A stretch of 64,000 nucleotides of DNA from contig SCRT01000005.1 of assembly GCA_004298465.1 (NCBI GenBank), forward strand, positions 150,001 through 214,000, given 5' to 3'. The notes below the pieces were generated by a model. That model searched no databases. It was not told the origin of the DNA and worked only from the letters and a program-made list of their open reading frames with translations. Positions 8,352 through 17,331 of the stretch are shown piece after piece. The position numbers and the translations under genes are program-made. Each line of letters opens with the position of its first letter. Positions within the stretch are counted from its first letter, which is position 1. The DNA comes from Nevskiaceae bacterium (GTDB taxonomy: Bacteria; Pseudomonadota; Gammaproteobacteria; Nevskiales; Nevskiaceae).

Positions 8352-8408
8352 TCGAGCACACAGGGCGCAAGATCTGCAACGCCATCCGCAGGCAGGAAGG
8401 GGAAAACC

Positions 8409-8936
8409 ATGACATCCAGCACGATTGCATCGGAATCTGTCCGGCATGCCATCGGAATGCTGCTCGCCGCCTGTGCACTGGTGGCCGGCTGCTATTGCAG
8501 CGGAACACGCGCAGCAGAACTTGAAACCACCGACGTCGAATATGCCGTCACCCTTCCGGACGACATCGACACCGTGCAGGCATCGCTGACTTCCGCGCTG
8601 GAAGGCCGGAACTACATGATCATTGGCGTACTCAACGTCCAGTCCGCATTGAAGAATCAGGGCATCGACGCACATCCCCTGCGGCTCGTTGAGTTCATCG
8701 ACCTGCCCCAGGCCTACAAGGTGACGCGCTCCAATGAAGGCTTCGAGATGTTCGCCCCGTTCCGCGCCGTTCTGTCCGCCCACGACAAGGCCACGCGTGT
8801 GTTCGTGCTGCGGCCGCGCTTCATCGAAGCGACGCTGAAGCCCTCGGGGCTGTCGGCAGAAGCCTCCACCACGCTGGAAAAGCTCGACGCGAGCCTGCGC
8901 GACGTTATGACGTCCGTCGCCAACGGCGGCTTCTAG
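8409..8936 (+). CDS. DUF302 family putative lipoprotein
   Basis: A 175-residue protein whose signal region ends LVAGC, a good lipobox, so it is probably anchored to a membrane on the periplasmic side. The rest (TSALEGRNYMIIGVLNV, FEMFAPFRAVLSAHD) fits DUF302, a small alpha/beta domain of unknown function often found beside sulfur metabolism genes. GGAAGGGG precedes the ATG. It follows rhodanese paralogue 2 and mirrors the rhodanese plus DUF302-like arrangement at 860-4537. Confidence 0.75.
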   Translation: MTSSTIASESVRHAIGMLLAACALVAGCYCSGTRAAELETTDVEYAVTLPDDIDTVQASLTSALEGRNYMIIGVLNVQSALKNQGIDAHPLRLVEFIDLPQAYKVTRSNEGFEMFAPFRAVLSAHDKATRVFVLRPRFIEATLKPSGLSAEASTTLEKLDASLRDVMTSVANGGF

Positions 8937-8950
8937 CAGGCGAGCACGCG

Positions 8951-9433
8951 TCAATCGCTCGGATCGAACAACAGGTCGAATTCATAGATCCCTGAACGCA
9001 GCACGCCATCCGGCGGAGGCAGCAACGGTGAAGAGGCCCGCACAGCGCGCAGGACGGATTCATCGAATGCAGGCGAGCCGCTGCTGCGCGCGATGCGCGC
9101 CAACACCACCGTGCCATCCGCCCGCACGCCGACATGGACGAGGCAGGCCCGGTTGGCCGCCACACCGTGGTTCGCCCCGCGCCACAGCCGGTTGATCTTC
9201 TGCTCTGCCGCCCGTTTATAAGGGACCGCTGAGGCAGGTGCCGTAGGCTTTTCGGGGGCGGGTTGCGCCAGCAAGGCGGTGATCGGCTCGCCGGCGCCGG
9301 GCTGATGCCGGATCCACTGCGCAAGCAGCGGAACGAGCACCGGCACCACGACCGCGAGATGGACGACCACTGCCAAAGCCAGGTCCGGCATGTAGCCCGG
9401 ATGCTCGCCGCGCGGTATGGATCGCGGCTTCAT
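8951..9433 (-). CDS. Short TonB/TolA family protein
   Basis: A 160-residue protein with one N-terminal membrane anchor (LALAVVVHLAVVVPVLVPLL, about 18-37), a short linker and a TonB C-terminal domain (ANRACLVHVGVRADGTVVLARIARSSG). The Pro-rich periplasmic spacer that lets classical TonB cross the periplasm is only about 30 residues here. Its ATG overlaps the exbD stop (ATGA), so it is the last gene of cusA-exbB-exbD-tonB. It would couple proton-motive force from ExbBD to an outer-membrane partner, which is not encoded nearby apart from the FadL-type channel. Confidence 0.8.
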   Translation of the reverse strand: MKPRSIPRGEHPGYMPDLALAVVVHLAVVVPVLVPLLAQWIRHQPGAGEPITALLAQPAPEKPTAPASAVPYKRAAEQKINRLWRGANHGVAANRACLVHVGVRADGTVVLARIARSSGSPAFDESVLRAVRASSPLLPPPDGVLRSGIYEFDLLFDPSD

Positions 9434-9879
9434 CGCCGCGCGCGGGTCATCAGGCCGATGTCGGTGGCGCCAGCGTCCTTCAGCAATGCCATGGCCGCGA
9501 TCACCGTATCAAAATCGGCAGTGGCATCTGCCCGAATGATGACGGAAGTCTGCGGCTGTCGGGACAGGATCGCGGCAGCCTGCTGGCGCAGCGCAGCGCG
9601 GTCGATCCGCTGCTCCGGCCCGCGGTGGGTATCGAGATAATAGTGGCCTTCGTAATCGACCGTGACGACGATCGGCAGTGCACTGCTGGCGAGCGTTTCC
9701 CCACCAGCGGCCGGCAGCTTGATATCGACGCCGGAATAAAGCGCCGGTGCCGAGACGATGAAGATGACAAGCAGGGCAAACAGGACGTCGATGTACGGGA
9801 CCACGTTCATTTCCGCCACCGGCTTGTAGCGTCCGGCGACGCGGCGGCCGTGCCGCCGTCTGGCCAGCGCCGGCATCAT
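9430..9879 (-). CDS. exbD: ExbD/TolR family proton-channel protein
   Basis: A 149-residue protein with the family signature EMNVVPYIDVLFALLVIFIV: one transmembrane helix carrying the essential Asp, followed by a periplasmic domain. The start codon overlaps the exbB stop by one base (TGATG) and the stop overlaps the tonB start by four bases, showing tight translational coupling. Works with ExbB as the proton-driven motor for TonB. TolR is the alternative name, but no tolA-tolB-pal follows. Confidence 0.87.
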   Translation of the reverse strand: MMPALARRRHGRRVAGRYKPVAEMNVVPYIDVLFALLVIFIVSAPALYSGVDIKLPAAGGETLASSALPIVVTVDYEGHYYLDTHRGPEQRIDRAALRQQAAAILSRQPQTSVIIRADATADFDTVIAAMALLKDAGATDIGLMTRARR

Positions 9880-10628
9880 CAGGTTCCAGCCACCGGCATA
9901 CCCCGCGAAACAACGGCTGCGGCAATCCCGCCTTCCTGTGCAGCAGGCCGCCGCGCCGCTTCATCCGCCGCCTGCAATTGCGTAGCCAGCTGCAGTTCCG
10001 CTTCGTCGATCAGTGTCACCCAAGCGTCGGCCAGCCGCTCGATGCGCGCAGCGTAAAGGTTGTGGGCCACGATCGCCGGAATGGCGGCGAACAGGCCGGC
10101 GGCGGTCGCGACCAGCGCTTCGGCGATTCCCGGCGCCACCCGTGCCAGGCTGACCTGGTCCACCTGCCCGAGCCCGACCAGCGCATCGATGACGCCCCAT
10201 ACCGTGCCGAACAGGCCGACGTAGGGGCTGACCGAACCGACGGTCGCCAGAAACGGCAGATGGCGACCCAGCCGCCGCACCTCCTGCGACATGCCGCCTT
10301 CCCATGTGTAGCGCGCACCCTCCCGCACCAGCTCGGGACCGAGCCCGCGGCGCGCAGACAGTTCCCGTGCACGTGCCCAACCCATGGCCAGCACTCCGCC
10401 CGCTCCCGTCTGCTGCAAGAGCGCGGACGACGTCAGCCCGGCAGCCACCTGCGTGTCGAGCGAATGCTCCGCCGCGGGCAGTTCGCGCTGCGTCGCAGCC
10501 AGCTCCCGCCACATGTGGAAGATCACGGTCCATGACGCGAGCGACGCCAGTACCAGGCCCGCGACCACCACGCGGAACGCCCAGCCGTGCTGGAGCGCGA
10601 GGTCCAGAAATGCAACGGAAGTGTCCAT
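9879..10628 (-). CDS. exbB: ExbB/TolQ family proton-channel protein
   Basis: A 249-residue MotA/TolQ/ExbB protein with three membrane helices. The diagnostic stretch is FLATVGSVSPYVGLFGTVWGVIDAL, followed by GIAEALVATAAGLFAAIPA. Start is the ATG at 10628; a TTG six bases upstream overlaps the cusA stop. Its position in the cusA operon, rather than next to tol-pal genes, suggests a dedicated energy-coupling role for the metal system. Confidence 0.88.
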   Translation of the reverse strand: MDTSVAFLDLALQHGWAFRVVVAGLVLASLASWTVIFHMWRELAATQRELPAAEHSLDTQVAAGLTSSALLQQTGAGGVLAMGWARARELSARRGLGPELVREGARYTWEGGMSQEVRRLGRHLPFLATVGSVSPYVGLFGTVWGVIDALVGLGQVDQVSLARVAPGIAEALVATAAGLFAAIPAIVAHNLYAARIERLADAWVTLIDEAELQLATQLQAADEAARRPAAQEGGIAAAVVSRGMPVAGT

Positions 10629-10630
10629 GT

Positions 10631-13600
10631 TCAACCTGCAGGGCGCCCGTTCAACCGACCATCGCCACCGACCCGCAGCGCCCGCTGTTCAGCCCAGCTG
10701 TAGACCACCGGAACGACGAGCAACACCAGCAGGGCCGACGTCACCATGCCGCCGATCATCGGCGCCGCGACCCGCTTCGCAATCTCGGCACCGGCGCCAT
10801 TGCTCATCAGCACAGGCAACAAGCTGATGATGACGGTCACGACCGTCATCATCTTCGGCCGCAGCCGCAGTACCGCGCCTTCGTACACGGCATCGAACAG
10901 CTCCGCCAGACCCGTCAGACGGCCTTCCGCACGCCGGTGTTCCACCGCGCTGTCCAGGTAGACCAGCATGACCACCGCGGTCTGCGCGGAAATCCCGACC
11001 AGCGCCAGCATGCCGACCGTGGTGGCCACGCTCAGGTGGTAACCCAGCAGCCACATGAACCACACGGCGCCGACAAGAGAAAAAGGTACCGACAGCAGGA
11101 CGATGAAGGTCTTGGTCAGGCGGCTGTACAGCAGGTAATACAGCACCACGATCAGCAGCAGCACCCCCGGCACGACATACGCCAGCTGCGCGTGCGCACG
11201 CTGGATGCCTTCGTATTGCCCGCTCCACCGGTAGTAGACGCCCTGCGGCAGCTTGACCGATGCCTCGATGCTGCGGTTCGCGGCCGCCACGTAGCGCCCG
11301 ATGTCGGAGGTGTCGGGGTCGATGTAGACGTAGTCCACCGGCATGCCGTCCTCGGTCTTGATCTCGGTCGGCTCGGTCGCCACTTCCGCCTTCACGACAT
11401 AGCGCAGCGGCAGATAACCGAAACGCTTCGAGTAGACCAGCGCATTGTCCAGCATGCCGTCCGCGGTGGAACGCGCCACACCATCGAAACGCACGGTGAC
11501 CGGGTAGCGGGCCAGCCCCTCGACCGTGGTCGTCACGCGCGCGCCGCCGATGCCGTACGTGATCACACGCTGGACATCGGCCACGCTCAGCCCGTAGCGT
11601 TCGAGCGCCTCGCGGTCGATGCGCAGGTTCACGTAACGCCCCAGGCTGGCCTTGTCGGCAAACACGTTGCGTGTATGCGGCACCGCCACCAGTGCGGCCT
11701 GAATCTGCCGGGCCACGGTATCGACCGTCTTGTAGTCCGGGCCGTAGACCTTCAGCCCCAGCGGCGTCTTGATCCCGGTGGACAGCATGTCGATGCGCCC
11801 GCGGATGGGCGCGGTCCAGGCATTCGTCAGCCCCGGCACGCGCACCGCCGCGTCCATCTCCCCGATGAGCTTGTCCACCGTCATGCCCGCCCGCCATTCG
11901 CTGCGCGGACGCAACTGGATGACGGTTTCGATCATCGACAGCGGCGCCGGGTCGGTTGCGGTGTCGGCCCGCCCGACCTTGCCGAACACCGTCTCGACTT
12001 CCGGAATCTTCTTGAGCGCCGCGTCCTGACGCTGGACAACCCCCATCATCTCCGTGATCGATACACCCGGAATGGTCGTCGGCATGTACATCACGTCGCC
12101 CTCGTACATGGGCGGCAGGAATTCGTTGCCAAGGCGCAGGTAGGCAAACGCCGTGCTCGCCATCACCAGCACCGCGCCCAGCACCACCGTCCACCGATGG
12201 GCCAGGCACAGATCCAGGCAGCGATGGTAGCCGTCCATGAACAGGCGGTTGATATGGCTGGAGCGTTCCGCGCGGATGCGCCCACGCGTGCACAGCACGA
12301 TCAGGAACGGCATCAATGCCAGCACCAGGACCATCTCGCAGGCGATCGCGAACGTCTTCGACAGCACCAGGGGCCTGAACAGCCGCCCCTCCTCGCCGCT
12401 CAGCAGCAGGATCGGCAGGAACGCCAGCACGATGACCGCCATCGATACCAGCAGCGGCACGGTAACTTCGCGCAGGCTTGCGACGATGGCACGCAGCCGC
12501 ACCGGAGAATCGGCAGCGGTACCTTCCGGCAGTCTCTCGATGTGCTTGTGCGCGTTCTCGACCAGCACAATCGCGGCATCCACCATCGTGCCGATGGCGA
12601 TCGCGATGCCGCTGAGCGTCATGATGTTGATCGTGACCCCGAACAACCACAGCAGCAGGGCCGCGCCCAGCAATGCGATCGGCAGCGGCAACATCACCGC
12701 CAGGGCGCTGCGCACGTGCATCAGAAACACCAGCACGACGAGCACGACGACGATCATCTCGATCGCCAGTGCCCACGCCGCGGAAGATACACTCGCGTTG
12801 ATGAAGCGGCTGCGGTCATAGACCGAGACGACTTCGACGTCCTTTGGCAGAGAGGGCTTGATCTCGGCCAGCCGGCCCTTGACGTCGCGGATGACCGTAG
12901 CGACATCGGCACCGTAGCGCGCGACGACGATGCCCCCTACGGCCTGGCCGGTTCCGTCCAGGTCCACTGCGCCCCGCCGCTGCTGCATCCCGATTACGAC
13001 GCTGCCGACATCCGCCACGGTGACCGGTACGCCCGCATCATCGACCCCCAGGCTGATGCGTTCGATGTCGTGCGCCGACTTGATGTAGCCCAAGCCGCGG
13101 ACCAGGTATTCCGCTCCGGCGTTCTCGATCCAGCGCCCGCCTTCCTGGGCATTGCTCGCAGCCACTGCGTCGATGACCGTGCGCAGGGGAATGCCGTAGG
13201 CCCGCAGCCGGTTCGGATCGAGCGAGATCTGGTATTCACGCACCGCGCCACCGACCGAGTCGACTTCCGCCACACCCGGCACCGCCTGCAACGCGTAGCG
13301 CAGATACCAGTCCTGGATCGAGCGCAGCTCCGTCAGGCTGCGGGACTTGGAGCGCAGGGCGTATTCGTACACCCAGCCGACGCCACTGGCGTCCGGTCCG
13401 AGGCCCACGCTCAAGGTCGGGTCACTCGGCAGCGTGGAGCGGATCTGTGACAGGTATTCCAGCACCCTGCTGCGTGCCCAGTAGAGATCCACCTGGTCAT
13501 CGAGCAGGACATAGACCAGCGCAAACCCGGCCGATGAATAGCCGCGCACGCTTTTCACGTGGGCCACGTGCTGCAGCGTCGTGACCAGCGGATACGTGAC

Positions 13601-13795
13601 CTGATCCTGGATAACGGCTGGGTCCTGCCCATCCCAGCGCGCGTAGACGATGACCTGGCGATCCGACACGTCGGGTATCGCATCGTGCGCGTTGTGCTCG
13701 AACGCCCATAGGCCCGAAACCACGACCAGCAGGCACAGCAGCGCCACCACGACGCGCTGACGATGCTCAAGGATCCATTCAAACCAGCGATTCAC
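10631..13795 (-). CDS. cusA: CusA/CzcA-family heavy-metal efflux RND pump
   Basis: A 1054-residue inner-membrane RND transporter, full length for the family. The proton-relay motif IAIGTMVDAAIVLVENAHK in TM4 and RLRPKMMT near the C-terminus are those of CusA/SilA-type monovalent-metal pumps; several Met residues lie in the periplasmic pore domain. Start is a GTG at 13795. Upstream on the same strand are CusF and two membrane-fusion proteins; downstream are exbB, exbD and tonB. No outer-membrane factor (CusC) gene is present in the cluster. Likely exports Cu(I)/Ag(I) from periplasm to outside, borrowing an OMF encoded elsewhere. Confidence 0.92.
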   Translation of the reverse strand: MNRWFEWILEHRQRVVVALLCLLVVVSGLWAFEHNAHDAIPDVSDRQVIVYARWDGQDPAVIQDQVTYPLVTTLQHVAHVKSVRGYSSAGFALVYVLLDDQVDLYWARSRVLEYLSQIRSTLPSDPTLSVGLGPDASGVGWVYEYALRSKSRSLTELRSIQDWYLRYALQAVPGVAEVDSVGGAVREYQISLDPNRLRAYGIPLRTVIDAVAASNAQEGGRWIENAGAEYLVRGLGYIKSAHDIERISLGVDDAGVPVTVADVGSVVIGMQQRRGAVDLDGTGQAVGGIVVARYGADVATVIRDVKGRLAEIKPSLPKDVEVVSVYDRSRFINASVSSAAWALAIEMIVVVLVVLVFLMHVRSALAVMLPLPIALLGAALLLWLFGVTINIMTLSGIAIAIGTMVDAAIVLVENAHKHIERLPEGTAADSPVRLRAIVASLREVTVPLLVSMAVIVLAFLPILLLSGEEGRLFRPLVLSKTFAIACEMVLVLALMPFLIVLCTRGRIRAERSSHINRLFMDGYHRCLDLCLAHRWTVVLGAVLVMASTAFAYLRLGNEFLPPMYEGDVMYMPTTIPGVSITEMMGVVQRQDAALKKIPEVETVFGKVGRADTATDPAPLSMIETVIQLRPRSEWRAGMTVDKLIGEMDAAVRVPGLTNAWTAPIRGRIDMLSTGIKTPLGLKVYGPDYKTVDTVARQIQAALVAVPHTRNVFADKASLGRYVNLRIDREALERYGLSVADVQRVITYGIGGARVTTTVEGLARYPVTVRFDGVARSTADGMLDNALVYSKRFGYLPLRYVVKAEVATEPTEIKTEDGMPVDYVYIDPDTSDIGRYVAAANRSIEASVKLPQGVYYRWSGQYEGIQRAHAQLAYVVPGVLLLIVVLYYLLYSRLTKTFIVLLSVPFSLVGAVWFMWLLGYHLSVATTVGMLALVGISAQTAVVMLVYLDSAVEHRRAEGRLTGLAELFDAVYEGAVLRLRPKMMTVVTVIISLLPVLMSNGAGAEIAKRVAAPMIGGMVTSALLVLLVVPVVYSWAEQRALRVGGDGRLNGRPAG

Positions 13796-13871
13796 GGCGT
13801 CCCGTCTCCCGGCACGCGGGCTGGGCTATGCGGGTCCATGGGCACGGCGGATACTCCGCCGCCCATGACGT

Positions 13872-14288
13872 TCATTCCGCATTTCCCGGAGGCGCCACCG
13901 GGCGCATCTTCCTGACCACATAGCGCCCCGGCCCCTGGTCCTCGAACCAGAAATCGACGGTCTCTCCGGCCTTGATACCTTTCAGGGTTGCATCATCCGG
14001 CACCTGGAAATCCATCGTCATGGATGGCCAGTCGAGGCTCTCGATGGCCTCGTGGGTGATGTTGACCTTGTGCCCTGCCACGTCGATGGAATTCACCTTG
14101 CCACGGGCGGCGATCAGCTCGGCCTCCATGTGTCCCATCGGCATGCCATGCATGCCCGACATGTCCATCCCCCGCATGTGCGGCATGTTCATCCCGGAAC
14201 TCGCAGGCCCGTCCGCTGCCGCCACGAGCGGGCTGCCCGCCGCGGCCAGCACCAGGAACCAGAAAAACACCTTGATGGATATGTTCAT
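13872..14288 (-). CDS. cusF: CusF-type periplasmic copper chaperone
   Basis: A 138-residue exported protein (signal to about residue 25). The OB-fold domain has His79, Trp87, Met90 and Met92 in ITHEAIESLDWPSMTMDF, exactly the spacing of the E. coli CusF Cu(I)/Ag(I) site (His36, Trp44, Met47, Met49). In addition residues about 33-55 form a Met/His-rich stretch (MNMPHMRGMDMSGMHGMPMG) not found in E. coli CusF, which probably gathers extra copper. AGGAGG lies five bases before the ATG at 14288. Hands metal to the fusion proteins of the RND pump. Confidence 0.92.
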   Translation of the reverse strand: MNISIKVFFWFLVLAAAGSPLVAAADGPASSGMNMPHMRGMDMSGMHGMPMGHMEAELIAARGKVNSIDVAGHKVNITHEAIESLDWPSMTMDFQVPDDATLKGIKAGETVDFWFEDQGPGRYVVRKMRPVAPPGNAE

Positions 14289-14374
14289 GGCCACCTCCTG
14301 TCACTGGCCCGTGCACGACCGTCGTGCACAACTACCGCGCACAACCGTGATCGCGCCCTGCATGCTGGTGTCGT

Positions 14375-15736
14375 TCATCGCTGCCTCAATGCCTGCTGGG
14401 CATAGAGGAAAAAGCTGCCGCCACCCGCCACGACCTGCTCCCCCGCACGCAGCCCGCGTTCAACGGGAACCCAGCCATCGACCGGGGCACCGACGCGAAC
14501 CTTGCGTCGCTCGAAGTGCGTACTGTCGATCTTGACGTAGACGAAAGGCTGGGCGGCGCTGTCGTTCACCGCATCGTGCGGAATCGCCAAGGCCTTGTCG
14601 TCCTGCGGCGGGATGTGTATCTGCACTTTTGCAAACATGCCGGGCTTGAGCGGGTAACCCGTGTTGTCCAGCGCAATGCGCGCGATGCCGAAACGCTGCC
14701 CGGACTTCAGCACCGGATAGACATACGAGACCTTCGCGTCATAGACATCGTCCGAACCCTGCGGCCGGATTTCGGCCTCCATGCCGGGTGTAACCTCAGC
14801 CATCTGGTCGCCCCACAGCCGGGCCTCGACATAGACGAACGAGATATCCACAAGCTTGGCGACCACTTCCCCGTAGGTCGTGAACTGCCCGGTCTTGATC
14901 CCGGCATTGATCAGCGTCCCCTGCACCGCGTCGCGTTCCAGGACCATGCCGGTGATGGGCGCGCGGATCAGGATACGGTCGGTCGGCTTACCGGTGCGCT
15001 CAACCGTCTCGATGGTCTCGACCGGGATACCGCGCCAGCGCAACGTCGTGAGGCTCTGCTGGACGATATGACTGTTCGAGGTGCTGACCATGTTGACCTT
15101 GTCGGCATTCGATTTCAGGTTGATGAAATCAGACAGATAGGTATAGATCTCGGGGCTGGAAAGCTCGTACAGCGGCCTCCCCTTCTGCACGATGAGCCCA
15201 CGGTGGAACGGGTAGTACCTCGAGACACGTGCGTTCACACGCACCGTCACATCATGTACGTTGCGTTCATCGTAGGTGACGTCGCCTTCCGTCAGGATGG
15301 AGCGGGTCAGGGCCCGCGGTTCCGCGGCGACCGTCGCCAGGTCAACCCGCTGCTGCTCCGCCGCCGGCACTTCGACGATCCGTGGATCGCTCGCGTAGAC
15401 CGGCACCAGATCCATGTCCATGAACGGTGATCGGCCCGGCCGATCGAAACGCGATCCGGGCACCATCGGGTCCGTCCAGTACAACACCTTCCCCGCGCTC
15501 CCCTTGTCCCCGGACGATGCAACCGTCACATCACGCGTTGTGCCGTTCTGGGGATGCGCACCGGGCCCGGCCGCAGCCGGTGCATTCGCTGTCCGGCTTG
15601 CGCTTGCGGCAGCCGCCGGGGCGGAGCCTGCAGCCGGATTCGCCGCCTGTGACGACTCGCCGCAGCCCGCCAGCAGCGTGCACATCAGGAACGCGCCAGC
15701 CGCGGCCAGCAGAACGCGCACGCTCGCCGAGTGCAT
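14375..15736 (-). CDS. RND efflux membrane-fusion lipoprotein (CusB-like)
   Basis: A 453-residue HlyD/CusB-type adaptor. The signal ends in the lipobox LLAGC (Cys25). Then comes a degenerate heavy-metal-binding segment (VLYWTDPMVPGSRFD, DMDLVPVY) whose Cys residues are lost, the lipoyl-like and hairpin regions, and a beta-barrel domain (VSYVYPVLKSGQRFGIARI). I prefer the ATG at 15736, which gives a normal lipoprotein signal; a TTG at 15784 overlaps the preceding stop. Links CusA to an outer-membrane channel. Second of two adaptors in the operon. Confidence 0.85.
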   Translation of the reverse strand: MHSASVRVLLAAAGAFLMCTLLAGCGESSQAANPAAGSAPAAAASASRTANAPAAAGPGAHPQNGTTRDVTVASSGDKGSAGKVLYWTDPMVPGSRFDRPGRSPFMDMDLVPVYASDPRIVEVPAAEQQRVDLATVAAEPRALTRSILTEGDVTYDERNVHDVTVRVNARVSRYYPFHRGLIVQKGRPLYELSSPEIYTYLSDFINLKSNADKVNMVSTSNSHIVQQSLTTLRWRGIPVETIETVERTGKPTDRILIRAPITGMVLERDAVQGTLINAGIKTGQFTTYGEVVAKLVDISFVYVEARLWGDQMAEVTPGMEAEIRPQGSDDVYDAKVSYVYPVLKSGQRFGIARIALDNTGYPLKPGMFAKVQIHIPPQDDKALAIPHDAVNDSAAQPFVYVKIDSTHFERRKVRVGAPVDGWVPVERGLRAGEQVVAGGGSFFLYAQQALRQR

Positions 15737-15780
15737 CGGGGCGTTGATGTTCAGGATCGAGGCAAGCACGGCCGGGTCCG

Positions 15781-17175
15781 TCAATGCCAGCCGTACAGCG
15801 CAACCGTCCGCGCATCGGGGTCCAGCTCCGAGCGCGGGGACGCGACGATGTCATCGCCAGCCTTGAGGCCTGCGGCGATCTCGACTTCGTCGCCGGCACG
15901 CGCACCGAGGTCCACCGGCACCAGCGTGAAACTGCCGGCATCCTTGCGGATCACGCTCGCGCCTGTTGGCAGGTACAGCACCGCGGACACCGGCACCCAC
16001 AGCCCCGAGTCGCTCACCGGCTGTCGCAGGCGGATGAAGGTTCCAGGCCGGAAGGCGTGCTGCGGGTTTTCGAGCATCACATGAAAGTCCGCCCGCCGGG
16101 CCTCCTCGGTCACATACCCATGCTTGTGAACCACCGTGCCCGTCGTCTCCCATTGGCTGCGCCCTTCCCCGACGGTCACATCGACCTTCTGCCCGATCTG
16201 GAAGCGGTGGAAATCCCCGGGCTTGACGAACACCATGCCCCACAACACATTCAGCCGGGCCTGATGCAAGACCGTTTCTCCCGCGAGCACGAAACTCTGG
16301 CTGCCGCGATCGCCCGCCACCACTAGACCGCCGGGGGATTGCAGCGTCTGGATCACGTAGCCAGCGTTGTCCGCCGACACGACGTAGTCATCGACGATCT
16401 TCCCGGTATCGAGAAGCTTCTTCATCTGTGCGTCGGTGAAACCCCACCAGCGCATGTTCGCGCGGGCCCCATCGAGAAAACTCTGGGCGGAGCCGAACGA
16501 GCTGTAGTACTGCAGACTCAGCTGATTTCCAGCGTCCTTGCTGAAATCCGCCAGGAACATGTGCTGGACGTTGACGCGTTCCGGGCTGAAGATCGACATG
16601 ATCGGCTGGTTGCGCTGGATGATCTCGCCCGGAAAGACATACAGCGCGCGCACCAGCCCGCTCTGCGTCACGTCCGTGTCGAACAGCAGGTCCTGGTCCA
16701 GCTCCGTTACCCCGACACCCTGGACCTCGTACGCACGGCTCCGGGCCTGCACCTTGTACAGCGCTCCTTGAAACCCCAGGTCAAGCGGCACAGGCACCCG
16801 GCCGGATTCGGGGCTCGTCCGGCGCGTGTTGGCCTTTGCGGCAGCGGCCATGTTGGCCACTCCGTGGCTATCTTCGGCCGCCTGTTCGGAAACCGCCACG
16901 GGCAAGGCCGGGCCGATGTACGTCTTGTCTACCCCGGCGTTCGGAGAACGTACAGTTCCCACGCCCTCAGCTTGTGCGCGCCCTGTTCCAGACCCTTCAC
17001 CGCCCCGCGCCTTTTCAGGTGCCCCGGCGACCTTGGCCATGCCGGGCATGGAGGCCATACCCGGGTGGCCCACGGTGCGCGGCATACCCATTTCAGCCGC
17101 CTGCACCGTGGCCATGCCGCCGGCGCAAACCGCTGCCAGACACGCCGCACCCATCACGTTGGCGATGAATCGCAC
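15781..17175 (-). CDS. RND efflux periplasmic adaptor subunit
   Basis: A 464-residue second membrane-fusion protein. After a signal peptide (ending VQA) comes a 60-residue Met/His/Gly-rich region (EMGMPRTVGHPGMASMPGMA) and then typical adaptor domains (SGLVRALYVFPGEIIQRNQP, GQKVDVTVGEGRSQWE). The start is uncertain: GTG at 17175 gives a sensible signal peptide, while longer frames run through a strong hairpin at 17241-17270. The last codons overlap the alternative start of the next adaptor. Two different adaptors for one pump suggest a mixed hexamer or separate roles. Confidence 0.82.
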   Translation of the reverse strand: MRFIANVMGAACLAAVCAGGMATVQAAEMGMPRTVGHPGMASMPGMAKVAGAPEKARGGEGSGTGRAQAEGVGTVRSPNAGVDKTYIGPALPVAVSEQAAEDSHGVANMAAAAKANTRRTSPESGRVPVPLDLGFQGALYKVQARSRAYEVQGVGVTELDQDLLFDTDVTQSGLVRALYVFPGEIIQRNQPIMSIFSPERVNVQHMFLADFSKDAGNQLSLQYYSSFGSAQSFLDGARANMRWWGFTDAQMKKLLDTGKIVDDYVVSADNAGYVIQTLQSPGGLVVAGDRGSQSFVLAGETVLHQARLNVLWGMVFVKPGDFHRFQIGQKVDVTVGEGRSQWETTGTVVHKHGYVTEEARRADFHVMLENPQHAFRPGTFIRLRQPVSDSGLWVPVSAVLYLPTGASVIRKDAGSFTLVPVDLGARAGDEVEIAAGLKAGDDIVASPRSELDPDARTVALYGWH

Positions 17176-17240
17176 GGAAAGCGTCCACTGGAAGAATGCC
17201 CGCCGGGAATGTTCACTCCGTTGATCCAGCCAATGCGTGG

Positions 17241-17270
17241 CCGGCAGGGCGGCAAATGCCGCCCTGCCGG
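17241..17270. repeat. Perfect 13-bp hairpin between propeller gene and Cus operon
   Basis: CCGGCAGGGCGGC, loop AAAT, then the exact complement. It lies downstream of the beta-propeller stop and upstream of the first adaptor start. No T-run follows on either strand, so it is either a Rho-dependent or processing site or an mRNA-stabilising stem. Confidence 0.55.
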
Positions 17271-17331
17271 TGGAGTCAATGAGATGGCAACCCGACAGGC
17301 GCCGCCGTACCATCGTCGCTGCCCGCAGCCA

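Noticed and set aside
10304..13450. 1048-codon open frame on the plus strand
   Set aside because: Antisense shadow of cusA in GC-rich DNA; no recognisable domains, His/Arg/Gln-rich composition typical of shadow frames.
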